Both the position numbers and the translations under genes were made by a program. Under the pieces are notes generated by a model that saw only the letters and a list, made by a program, of their open reading frames with translations, was not told the DNA's origin and ran no database searches. Shown here one piece after another: positions 25,901 to 27,193 of a stretch of 64,000 nucleotides of DNA. The stretch covers positions 1-64,000 of the forward strand of contig NZ_VTRU01000007.1 of assembly GCF_008274625.1 (NCBI RefSeq), read 5' to 3'. This stretch comes from Chryseobacterium panacisoli (GTDB lineage Bacteria > Bacteroidota > Bacteroidia > Flavobacteriales > Weeksellaceae). Positions within the stretch are counted from its first letter, which is position 1. Each line of letters opens with the position of its first letter.

Positions 25901-26800
25901 TTTACTGAACCGGTATCCTTTTAAAACCGTATTAATATGAGCTCCAAAGATAAAATCCTGGCCTTCTGTAATTCCGACAGGATAATTAATCACAAGATTA
26001 TCTACTCCTGAAATTTTGTGCAGTAAGACAGCTAATACCAATTGCCCATAGGTATAAGGCGTAAGTTTGTATTTTGATGTTAATTGTCTTACTTTAGAAA
26101 ATATAGATTCGGAAATGCTAAAACGAAGCTCGCTTACCGGATTTTTAGGAAGTGGCTTATTTCTTTTGGATGCTGATTCTAAAGGTTTGGTCTTTAAAAA
26201 TTTAAAACCAATATTCTCCACCTCATTCAGATTGGCTTTCCAGAAATCTGACATTTCTGATTTTCCTTTTAGTAAAGTATCTTCAAGCTGGATTCTTAAA
26301 TTGTCATATAATTTTGCCTGTTCATTAATGTTGATCGGGTTTTCATAGGCGGGGTCGTTGTAATATGTACTCAGCTCTGTATAGATACTATTCGCACTCA
26401 GCCCATCCACCAGAATATGGGAAAAGATATGGATAATCCTATACCCTCCGTTATCTAACTGAATTGCATAAAATCTGGCTAGTTGCTCTTTTTCGAGATC
26501 AAAAGGTTGTAGTGCAAAATCAAGTATTTCTTCAATGCTAAGCTCCTGAGGAATAAATGTTAATATCTGATCATTTTCCGAAAGTAAGGGTCTGCGTTTC
26601 CAGAACAGATCTCCGGATTGGGAGATCACATTGCTGTTTACCAGCAATTGATTATTAACAAATCTTATCAGGCTTATATTCAGTCTTTGGATGTCTATAG
26701 AGCCAGACATAGACTGGTCAAATATAATATTATAATCGCTTCGGGAAGGATTAAGCATCCATTCATTAAAAAAAATCGACTGGTATGGGGTTAGCTTCAT
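1..26800 (-). CDS. Giant non-ribosomal peptide synthetase, 7 complete modules plus one partial (3' end outside window)
   Basis: One open minus-strand frame from the start at 26800 to the window edge, giving at least 8,933 residues. Condensation motifs near 1477, 9211, 20059 and 23245 all fall in the same frame as the start, so no net frameshift is evident. It assembles a peptide from aminoacyl units carried on phosphopantetheinylated T domains. Order: C-A-T, C-A-T, C-A-T-E, C-A-T, C-A-T, C-A-T-E, C-A-T, C-A(partial). A domains carry YTSGTTG-type A3, YGPTE-type A5 and NGKLDRK-type A10 motifs. T domains read FFRLGGNS, or FFRLGGDS before E domains. Start MKLTPYQ at 26800 is preferred because GGAAG lies 8 nt upstream; an in-frame ATG at 26815 is the alternative. 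No thioesterase or reductase is seen, so the line ends outside the window or in another gene. The product is unknown. Confidence 0.97.
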   Translation of the reverse strand, partial: MKLTPYQSIFFNEWMLNPSRSDYNIIFDQSMSGSIDIQRLNISLIRFVNNQLLVNSNVISQSGDLFWKRRPLLSENDQILTFIPQELSIEEILDFALQPFDLEKEQLARFYAIQLDNGGYRIIHIFSHILVDGLSANSIYTELSTYYNDPAYENPININEQAKLYDNLRIQLEDTLLKGKSEMSDFWKANLNEVENIGFKFLKTKPLESASKRNKPLPKNPVSELRFSISESIFSKVRQLTSKYKLTPYTYGQLVLAVLLHKISGVDNLVINYPVGITEGQDFIFGAHINTVLKGYRFSKDTSLQDLIDQNIEYTNQLKISKARYFPVEELISYAPTSDILEYGFVQTSLKDVVIHYEGASDVIINSDLNVDLVGKLSFEQEVRNGQLNYKVRYANQDLSTELVFNFTEMYQRLFVEILEDLLEGNPGNSISNYKLLDSETFQTIIHDWNNTGSDNPSDKTIHQLFEEQVERTPDQTALVYHTTTLSYRELNERSNRLANYLVKMYDLQPDDLIPLCLERSENMLIAILAVLKSGAAYVPMDPSYPSDRIEHILQDTQAKIVLTQNSIIDKAQAAISDIIALDDYAFQNKLEGMNPDNLSIQVRPDNLAYVIYTSGTTGLPKGVMVEHRNAANLVDQVQDAYGNSKGEKITAYTSYVFDVSVSEFFNALLYGNELHILGENIKKDADLISRYLIDNQIAYAYLPPVMLSVLPRIEYPSLKGLLYAGEPCDYETGKYWSEYTKLYNLYGPTEATIYAVYKQIQHGDVHLIGRPVGNTTAYILENDFQPVPIGAVGELYLGGAGIARGYLNRPDLTAERFIDNPFRGDKERLYKTGDLVRWLPDGNIEYIGRNDFQVKIRGYRIELEEIENKLSRFPGVKQSVVLVKENKTGMKYLAGYYVSDEELNTEELTVFLSGSLPEYMIPGAFVQLTELPLTVNGKLDRKQLPEPEFTGNRQYTAPQNELQERLCQIYGEILGLNSETISIYDDFFRLGGNSIMAIKLISKIQYELKLQANVAMVFSHKTIVSLAEILSGENNIDKQEKITPFRVTSVEDQRLSFAQERLWFIEKFEEGSNVYNIPMVFKLGTHVQTELLQQSFEVLIQRHEVLRSMICSTEEGIGYQVVTDQNIQLSVKEVQTREELDEEINTVNHKIFSLEEELPLNVALFRLKDQKYLSVVVHHIAFDGWSTDIFIKEINRIYHSLATGKTQELPVLNIQYKDFALWQRNYLKGDTLDQQILYWKDKLNEFQTLDLPLDFKRPAQTSYQGATEYFSFPTDLVTDLRELSKELGVSLYSVMLSGYSLMLSAYSGQDDIVVGSPVANRHHAGLENIIGLFVNTLALREKIDPDQELKDFILQVSQSVMEAQSHQDLPFEKLVEELKIDQDMSRHPIFQVMFGLQSFEEGIYSAHEDEAVLLPFDGNINYQTAKFDLTMMIDDHGEEVRGIFNYAVSLFNRDTVLRMKNTYILLLEQLVELRNIKEESCKISGLSFMTKEDHKKIIEDQNISGINNLEIQTIHGLFEDQVQKNPDRTALVYQNVRLSYHELNERANRLAHYLMDTYNLQAEDMVPLFLERSEDMIIAILAVLKTGAAYVPMDPSYPADRIRHILDDTNAEIILTQEKISEKIQNIDLTKNIISLDEVSFRDFIEKSNAENPLTENKSDKLAYVIYTSGTTGMPKGVMIEHRSVVNVVTQIRDAYGFSETEKITAYTSYVFDVSVSEFFNALLYGNELHILDETIKKDADSISRYLLDHQIAYAYLPPVMLSVLPRIEYPDLKGLLYAGEPCDYETGKYWSEYTSLYNLYGPTEATIYATYKKVEHGDVHLIGHAVGNTSVYVLDALLRPVPIGAVGELYLGGDGIARGYLNRPELTAERFISNPFQTEDQKEKSKNEKLYKTGDLVKYHAVGELEYIGRNDFQVKIRGYRIELGEIENKLQQNPAIRQSAVLAKTNKTGLKYLVGYYVSDSAIESHEISEFLAETLPEYMIPSVYVHLEQLPLTINGKLDRKQLPEPEFTISNEFTAPENELQEKLCQVYADVLGLDASVIGIYDDFFRLGGNSIMAIRLISSIKKTLGISIGVAAVFTHKTVASLSHVSGSKIDTGVQETMSPIKVSSPEEQRLSFAQERLWFIENFEGGSSAYNVPMVFRLGREIQLDVLQRSLETVVMRHEVLRSVIRTAENGTGYQVVTDLIPELRYAEVETKEELGKSIDQCAHKVFRLEEELPVEITVFRWKEDHCLSVVIHHIAFDGWSADLFLKEIQTIYSALVKGENPQLPELKIQYKDLALWQRKHLTGETLEKQITYWKSNLEDFEALSLPLDFKRPANISYDGATVHFSLPPEMGSGLRKLSREWGVSLYSLMLGGYYMMLSAYSGQDDIVVGSPIANRHHEGLEDMIGFFVNTLALRERICAEQDFKDFILQISKSVTEAQSYQELPFEKLVDELDIEQDASKHPVFQVMFGVQNFGVNINNEGLFTPLHHEINYQAAKFDLTTMIDDGEETIRGIFNYATSLFKKETILRMQSTYILLLDQVAAIGESRDKNIKINKFRLLEDSDYSKMTEGWNETGSEYATDKTIQQLFEDQVTKTPDATALVYQDIEWSYQELNERSNRLANYLISTYHLQPDDLVPLCLERSENMLMAMLAVLKTGAAYVPMDPSYPSERIEHILQYTKAKVILGQESTMKQLENKGVNAIALDEVIFKATLETFDANNPVTKVNPNHLAYVIYTSGTTGMPKGVLIEHKGVANLIQQHAREYGFISELSVPQKNCLWYANYVFDAHVAELYPALVHGQTIHLLNKETQTDLIVLQQYIRENDIKVATIPPVLLTKEYILPLETLLVAGDITNPQVMALYKEHGVDLVNAYGPTESTVCATLHHYNEDENPLNIGGPIGNVNVYVLDQHLRPVPVGAVGELYVGGAGIARGYLNRPDLTEERFIINPFQTGEQKIKGENKRLYKTGDLVRWLPNGELEYIGRNDFQVKIRGYRIELGEIENKLLTYPGIRQSAVLARENKAGLKYLAGYYVSENPINSALLSEHLSESLPEYMVPGAFVHLTSLPLTINGKLDRRALPEPDFTGNKEYTAPETELQKKLCQIYGEVLGLSPNSVSIHDDFFRLGGDSIISIQLVGRIRQQLEVRLSVKEVFAARTTASLALLIENKKKEEENHIVSEQGLLQGEVPLLPIQEWFFSQIESGYLEDFNHWNQAFLIYVPQLDKELLEQSVKYLIERHDAFRLQYQNKHGKYIQKYGEAKAPSINYLNVSGLNEEEVSKVFTDWQSHFDIERGPLYNVGYVDGYQDASARIYFAFHHLIIDAVSWRIITEDLKNIYRSLEKGERKTIASHTKGTSYRQWAATVKTYRSESQEEEHSFWNTIADTAEENNRNLENFIGENYQQNQLMISEEITQKLIRGIHHVYNTQINDVLLSALSLSLSEFTGHENHSVVLESHGREEIFNHLDITETVGWFTSMYPLSLKKSKDWLNTVVQTKETLRSIPHNRIGYGILIGYTERELPKISFNYLGQLDQETGAKSWFIASEDSGLSIGSKNKDSHYISINGAVIEGKLQFKIAGYLKDEQMSLFSESFKTKIEEIVHRLSQADRSFLTPSDVDYIVEDSQLEDIQKDGEIEGVYLANSLQEGFVYHALNQGETDDAYRVQLIWDYFAEISPENMKKSWELTQKRYPALRIRFNWNGEIVQVIDKKGNLDWRYQDISKINDEAQNTLIEEIIQKDRFEGYDLSKGNLFRVYLFKRGENHYSCLLSNHHAILDGWSLPVILNSVHKSYLQLNKDYQPELVVDTAYTDTQKYLQENKELSSSFWKSYMDQLEDQEDLTNLLKESERQTDLGIYKHIKDHQDAELLIEGEQYQQLKEFTQTNGFTVNAVLQYLWHSQLKIYSNAEVTVVGTTVSGRNLPVDGIESSAGLYINTLPLIVTHEGGKVKDQIVKIQENISELNSHSDVNLANLQREGRRIFSSLFVYENYPVPQGENNNELGFVFRDAVERLDYPLGVTAFERDEKVSLVISYEGYLFEKNMMNQLLEGMKTVLNQLLETPEMISEDLSYITSEDHEKITIDWNNTWTEFPTGKTIQSMFEAQTAKTPDRIALVHQEVTLSYKEINERANRLANYLNDTYNLQPDDLVPLCLERSENMLIAILAVLKSGAAYVPMDPTYPTDRIEHILQDTQAKIVITQKSAEVKFNEIHSKKAEILLLDDEKLIEKLQNSNIDNPVTRTQADDLAYVIYTSGTTGMPKGVMIEHTGVINLVSDLYARYDLHESEIILQFANYVFDASVEQIFLGLLNGCQLLFIDNQEMLNEEEYIRKLKDNKVTYLPFTPSVLQNIDVTTVESVRTLDSGGEALPADLHNKLKNENFLFVNSYGPTEATITSLVNTNREINCIGRPLNNTSVYVLDQFYRPVPVGAVGELYIGGIGVARGYLNRPDLTEERFVHNPFQTEEQKNKGENSRIYKTGDLVRWLPDGNIDYIGRNDFQVKIRGFRIELGEIENRLLQYPGIRQGTVLVKENNAGLKYLVGYYVADRDIDTRLISEFMSETLPEYMVPPAFVHLTALPLTINGKLDRKQLPEPAFTENKKYTAPQNDLQKKLVEIYGEVLGLHTENISIHDDFFRLGGNSIMAIKLISRIKQNIDQQINVAKIFSNKTVATLEKALTEDNNLIAQVSIEPSKVNTPEEQRLSFAQERLWFIEAYEKGSSAYNIPMAAVLDTKTDIDALCTALKTVVKRHEVLRSVIRTTEEGVGYQVVTEWLPEIKSTEVHTREQLDQHINHCANKVFNLDEEIPVHIELFTFGNQNYISIVIHHIAFDGWSADIFLNEVQTIYNNLVKGETSEISALKIQYKDFALWQRDYLTGERLEQQISYWKNQLDDFQNLNLPTDFRRPSQISYEGENLYFNLTKEQGEKLRNLSKELGVSLYSVMLGGFYLMLSAYSGQDDIVVGSPIANRHHAGLEEIIGFFVNTLALREKIDPKQSLKDFILQVSESVTEAQSHQDLPFEKLVDELGIEQDTSRHPVFQVMFGLQHETAAIRNEEAIFYPFDGELAYQAAKFDLTTMIDDNGENIHGMFNYAKAIFSRGTVQNMIDSYLFLLNQIAETDQYEKTLLSELDLVPQENYKKITENWNTGRKEYSSEKTIHELFEHQVEKTPDHIALVYQNVKLSYRELNEKANRLANHLIEVCALQPDDLVPLCLERSENLLIAILAILKTGAAYVPMDPSYPSDRIHHILKDTGAKIVLAEENTADKTEHSNVMVLDEVSFKAILETADPNNPVTSTQSTDLAYVIYTSGTTGLPKGVMIEHRGVINLIGSMIKAHRLEEYQEVGCYSNYVFDAFVYEAFPVLCNGNTLWLYSNDHRTSVDDLNGYINENNIEVSFIPPVLLREIVENGTSLKLIFAGGESFPALAHNIEDIILINEYGPTEGTVCSTLHHYKEDYNALNIGRAIDNMSIYVLDQYLRIVPEGAIGELYISGAGIARGYLNRLELTQELFITNPFRTQVQKEKGENDRLYKTGDLVRWLANGELEYIGRNDFQVKIRGHRIELGEIENTLQQYPEIRQTVVLAKENQAGLKYLAGYYVSDTEIDSDILSDHLSASLPEYMIPAVFVHLKSLPLTINGKLDRKALPEPEFTGGKVYTAPETDLQRKLSEVYGEVLGVSCETISIHDDFFRLGGNSIMAIKLISKIKQVLGLQIAVAAVFSHKTIASLSHVLADENNTTEQIVITPVTIDSPEEQRLSFAQERLWFIENYEGGSSAYNIPMVFCLNKKTELEVLYKALDAVVMRHEVLRSVIRTTDDGLGWQSVIDDLPVIHQEEVKTMGELEEKVSRIANTIFNLDQELPVIIHIFKLENQYYLSVVIHHIAFDGWSAGIFLKEVMHMYEAIRDEKEHELPALKIQYKDFALWQRNYLTGERLDIQVNYWKNKLSSFQNLDLPSDFKRPAQMSYSGDSIYFHINEEQSQKLKELSKDLGVSLFSVLLGGYYLMLSAYSGQNDIVVGSPIANRHHPGLEDIIGFFVNTLAFRETIDQEQNIRDFIRQIAGSVTEAQSHQDLPFEKLVEELGVEKDTSRHPVFQVMFGLQSFGENLSGNQSILHPFTGKVDYEVAKFDITTMIDDSDEAIHGMFNYAQSIFSRETVNNMMNSYLFLLEQIADTKEKRNLTLAQLTLISQEQQQSVSKLWASETHYSDQNTIHGLFEIQAEKTPDHTAIVYQDVRLSYRELNERSNRLANYLIKNYNLQPDDLVPLCLKRSEDMLVAILAVLKAGAAYVPMDTSYPVERIKHILDDTGAKIVLAHNSSASNVREACGETAAMLILDSQELTEALENSSISNPVTQAEPHHMAYVIYTSGTTGMPKGVMQEHRNVVRLFSATDHWYQFNDQDVWSLFHSYVFDFSVWEIWGALLYGGKLLVPSSEQTKDTNLFFSLCLKEGLTVLNQTPTAFYQFIDTALQREEQLTELRYVIFGGEALNLASLKPWYERYRSKPELINMYGITETTVHVTYKKLSIEDLNKASLIGENIPDQAMYILDAYLRAVPVGAVGELYVGGAGIARGYLNRPELTAERFIKNPFQTLEQKEIGKNGILYKTGDLVRYLPDGELEYIGRNDFQVKIRGYRIELGEIENRLLEYPEVRQAVVLAKDNKAGMKYLVGYYVSDAALEVEKIKVFLSEVLPEYMVPAAFVHLNSLPLTINGKLDRRQLPEPEFTGGKEYTAPQTGLQEKLCQIYGEVLGLDASGIGIHDDFFRLGGDSIISIQLVSRIRQRLEIRISVKDVFSSKTVQNISELIESKAKEEQTHVLTEQGQLTGHLSFLPIQEWFFQLAEEGYIGDLNHWNQSFLIKTPELDKELLEQSVKLLIEKHDAFRIYYPKENGKYTQEYGINTIPEIKYLDVSGIQQEELSGILTEWQSQFDIERGPLFQIGYIMGYEDRSARIFFGLHHLIIDAVSWRIITEDLKNIYQTLEKGNTVEVPVKGSSYRQWIDAIKRYKLEDPESRETENSYWNTITDIVAESNTILTALSSPEYHSSSLIVNAGYTEKLIREVHHVYHTQINDLLLSALASALSDLTGASAHAVLLEGHGREDVFGNMDITETVGWFTSMYPLLLKAGNDVKDTVILTKESLRSIPNNGIGYGSLVGYTERELPKISFNYLGQLDQEESTGEKNWYIAGEDSGKSMGDKNCDNDIITVNGAIADGQLRFGISGYLSQEQTDFLTEKFKEYIEQTVDELTAEKRNWLTPSDTGNIVGKEQLMQIQESGEVEGVYLANSLHEGFVYHALSQGDKDDAYRVQIIWDYLAEINTDLLKKAWSYTQEQLPTLRLRFEWSEEIVQVIDKKGILDWRYQDIQDMHEVDQESLIAETTQKDRFEVYDLSKGSLFRIYLFKRSDKHYTCLFSNHHAILDGWSMPVFLTMIHEAYLALLKGNALSPATDTAYAEAQKFLQENKNRNGDFWKNYMGLLEDQENLNCLVKESQKNIDLAEYKHIVDHQAVKMLIVGEQYQKLKKFTSDNGLTVNAVLQFLWHKQLSLYSNSATTVVGTTVSGRSIPVDGIESSVGLYINTLPLIVNHEEGKAIDIIAEIQRRISELNTHSSVNLASLQHDGRRIFSSLFVYENYPVPNGDEDNELGTLGFVLKESVERLDYPLGIVAYENENEVLLKIKYDSFLFENDMMEQLLQGMETVLEQILKTSNIKSEDLFYLTSEQYQKITIDWNTTEIECPEGYTIHKMFEEQAEKTPDNTALIFQDIKLSYRELNQRANRLAHYLIENYGLQPDDLVPLCLERSENLLIAILAVLKSGAAYVPMDPAYPIDRIEHILQDTGAKIILTQEEVEEKQQMSRIAETILLDSKEICDKLEHSGAENPVTQTRSNHLAYVIYTSGTTGLPKGVMVEHKGVINLIEDLFSRYQLGNEEVILQFANYIFDASIQQILLAVLKGNSLLFIENQKILNEETFIQTLNNHNVSYIHLTPTVLQSIDFTQVKNLRTLISGGEAMPADLFKKLSGRNFRLVNSYGPTEVTITSIVNPEGKNTHIGRPLNNTTVYVLSNHLHPVPVGAIGELYIGGEGITRGYLNRPELTAERFISNPFQSLEQKEKGKNGILYKTGDLVRYHANGELEYIGRNDFQVKIRGYRIELGEIENTLLQYPGVKQSVILARDNNAGMKYLAGYYVSETSIEPDQLTAFLSEALPEYMIPTAFVHLPSLPVTINGKLDRRALPEPDFTGEKTYIAPENELQEKLCQIYGDVLGLNASGIGIHDDFFRLGGNSIMAIKLISNIKRVLDIRVSVTVVFARKTVASLSEALAGENINEQDVIAPVKVSSPEEQRLSFAQERLWFIENYEGGSNAYNIPMAVRLDAKINIPKLCRALETIVMRHEVLRSVIRSTDEGKGYQIVMDKTPEIHIRHVYSKEELNEAVNNASGKIFRLDEEYPVAISLFRLESNHYLTVVIHHIAFDGWSTDIFLRELQTVYNALANNQDFELPELKIQYKDFALWQRNYLSGERLDNQVGYWKRKLDDFQTLNLPTDYKRPAQVSYEGDTVDFTIDPKVAAGLRNTSKKLGISLYSVMLSGYYLMLSAYSGQDDVLVGSPIANRHHEGLEDIIGFFVNTFALREKIDPEQNLKDFILQISASVTEAQSHQDLPFEKLVEELGVEKDMSRHPVFQVMFGLQSFGGNSDNKNVLFHPFEGQTEYQVAKFDLTAMIDDGEETIKGYFNYAKALFSRETVSNMINSYVYLLDQVFGADEINLERIRLSTLNLISVKENKKISEEWNSTENEYPSEKTIQKLFESQVERTPDRTALVYKDVKLSYCELNERSNRLANHLIATYDLQPDELVPLCLDRSENMLIAILAVLKSGAAYVPMDPSYPADRIEHILKDTGARLVLGQESTSEKLENLTADVISLDEVTFKATLETESANNPVTNTQSNNLAYVIFTSGTTGLPKGVMVE
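1960..5080 (-). other. NRPS module 7 (C-A-T) accepting a D-configured donor
   Basis: C about 5060-3700 with NHHAILDGWS near 4625, matching the other post-epimerase C domain in module 4. A about 3670-2200, T about 2150-1980. The pocket reads FDASIQQIL, HLTP, LISGGE, NSYGPTE and TIT, giving about D-A-Q-H-I-G-S-I-T-K. The A domain is clearly related to that of module 4 (shared LQFANY, FIENQ/FIDNQ and NSYGPTE blocks) but with Gln for Glu at 239. The substrate is not assigned. Confidence 0.8.
5080..9680 (-). other. NRPS module 6 (C-A-T-E), Thr-specific, predicted D-allo-Thr/D-Thr
   Basis: C about 9600-8240 (HHIAFDGWS near 9211), A about 8230-6730, T about 6670-6510 with FFRLGGDS, E about 6410-5130 with HHLIIDAVSWR near 6000. 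The pocket reads FDFSVWEIW, LNQTPTAF, VIFGGE, NMYGITE and TVH, giving D-F-W-N-I-G-M-V-H-K. That is the classical threonine code. The following E domain should flip the alpha centre, giving D-allo-Thr in the peptide. Confidence 0.9.
9680..12830 (-). other. NRPS module 5 (C-A-T)
   Basis: C about 12750-11400 with HHIAFDGWS near 12355, A about 11390-9930, T about 9880-9720 with FFRLGGNS. The pocket reads FDAFVYEAF, FIPP, LIFAGGE, NEYGPTE and TVC, giving D-A-Y-F-I-A-E-V-C-K. I do not recognise a substrate for this code; an apolar or aromatic residue is a guess. A 16-bp near-match to the parS centromere site lies in the T-domain-coding part at 9824-9839. Confidence 0.8.
12830..15980 (-). other. NRPS module 4 (C-A-T) accepting a D-configured donor
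   Basis: C about 15940-14600 with NHHAILDGWS near 15520. This differs from the HHIAFDGWS of C domains that follow a plain T domain, and fits a D-accepting (DCL) domain after the module 3 epimerase. A about 14560-13080, T about 13020-12870. The pocket reads FDASVEQIF, PFTP, LDSGGE, NSYGPTE and TIT, giving roughly D-A-E-P-D-G-S-I-T-K. The acidic residue at 239 hints at a basic substrate such as Lys, but the 278 alignment is uncertain here. Confidence 0.8.
15980..20520 (-). other. NRPS module 3 (C-A-T-E), predicted D-aromatic residue
   Basis: C about 20460-19090 (HHIAFDGWS near 20059), A about 19080-17600, T about 17540-17380 ending in FFRLGGDS, E about 17290-16000. The E domain shows HHLIIDAVSWR near 16890, ESHGREE, TVGWFTSMYPL and FNYLGQLD. 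The pocket reads FDAHVAELY, TIPP, LLVAGD, NAYGPTE and TVC, giving D-A-A-T-L-A-A-V-C-K. This resembles the Phe/Tyr family codes (for example GrsA D-A-W-T-I-A-A-I-C-K) but with Ala instead of Trp at 239, so a bulkier aromatic is possible. The residue should be delivered in D form. Confidence 0.82.
20520..23700 (-). other. NRPS module 2 (C-A-T), same substrate code as module 1
   Basis: C about 23640-22260 with intact HHIAFDGWS near 23245, A about 22250-20780, T about 20720-20560 with FFRLGGNS. The specificity segment of the A domain (about 21370-21700) is almost identical in protein sequence to that of module 1, and all nine pocket residues read are the same (D-V-S-Y-L-A-L-I-Y). The first two residues of the peptide are therefore predicted to be the same amino acid, whose identity I cannot assign. 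Confidence 0.85.
23700..26800 (-). other. NRPS module 1 (C-A-T), loading module with divergent first C domain
   Basis: C about 26800-25450, A about 25420-23960, T about 23900-23750. The C domain begins the protein and has no upstream T domain. Its active site reads FSHILVDG instead of HHIAFDGWS: the first His is Ser, while the second His and the DG are kept. A C domain in this place often acylates the first amino acid (known for lipopeptide starter C domains), but this is inference. The A domain pocket reads FDVSVSEFF, YLPP, LLYAGE, NLYGPTE and TIY. By Stachelhaus alignment that is D-V-S-Y-L-A-L-I-Y-K, a code I do not recognise. Boundaries are approximate. Confidence 0.85.
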
Positions 26801-27193
26801 AAGGAATGCTTCCATAGGATAAAAGGATATTAGGTAGTTAGATTGAGGTGCTTTTTCACCATTTTAATTATTCTTAATACTCTCATTTAAATATTTCCGG
26901 ACATCAGCGGTTATACTTTAGGTAGTAAAATCTAAAGAAGTATTGAGTTGATGAGAGTAGAATAGTTGTAACAGGTTTACTGAGATTCTCTCTCATTTTA
27001 GTAAAAGAACATTAGACTTTGCTTAGTTTAAATGTATATTCATCATTATTTTTAATCAGAACATATTGTATTGAATTCAGTAATATGGCCAGACTGAGAA
27101 AGATTATTTTTATAATGGTATTAGTTTCAGTATTACCTGATAGCCGCCAACAATGTTGGCAGCTATCAAATAATCATTTATTTCAAATTTTAC
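26801..27193. other. Intergenic region upstream of the NRPS
   Basis: No credible gene is seen. The only sizeable open frame (27019-27204, plus, 61 codons) has no recognisable content and runs into the 3' end of the FISUMP gene. Any NRPS promoter must lie here, but no clear minus-strand TAnnTTTG element was found. An imperfect hairpin is present at 27139-27167. Confidence 0.6.
27139..27167 (-). terminator. Hairpin downstream of the FISUMP gene, possible terminator
   Basis: GATAGC-C-GCCAAC, loop AAT, GTTGGC-A-GCTATC: 12 paired bases with one mismatch, 27 bp past the stop of the 591-aa protein. There is no clear U-run on the minus strand, so factor-independent termination is uncertain. Confidence 0.45.

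Noticed and set aside
1..26800. Several separate NRPS genes instead of one
   Set aside because: Motif positions across the region share one frame with the start codon, and no stop was met in the translated segments.
26847..26860. Small GGTG-CTTTTT-CACC hairpin upstream of the NRPS
   Set aside because: Only four base pairs, easily expected by chance.
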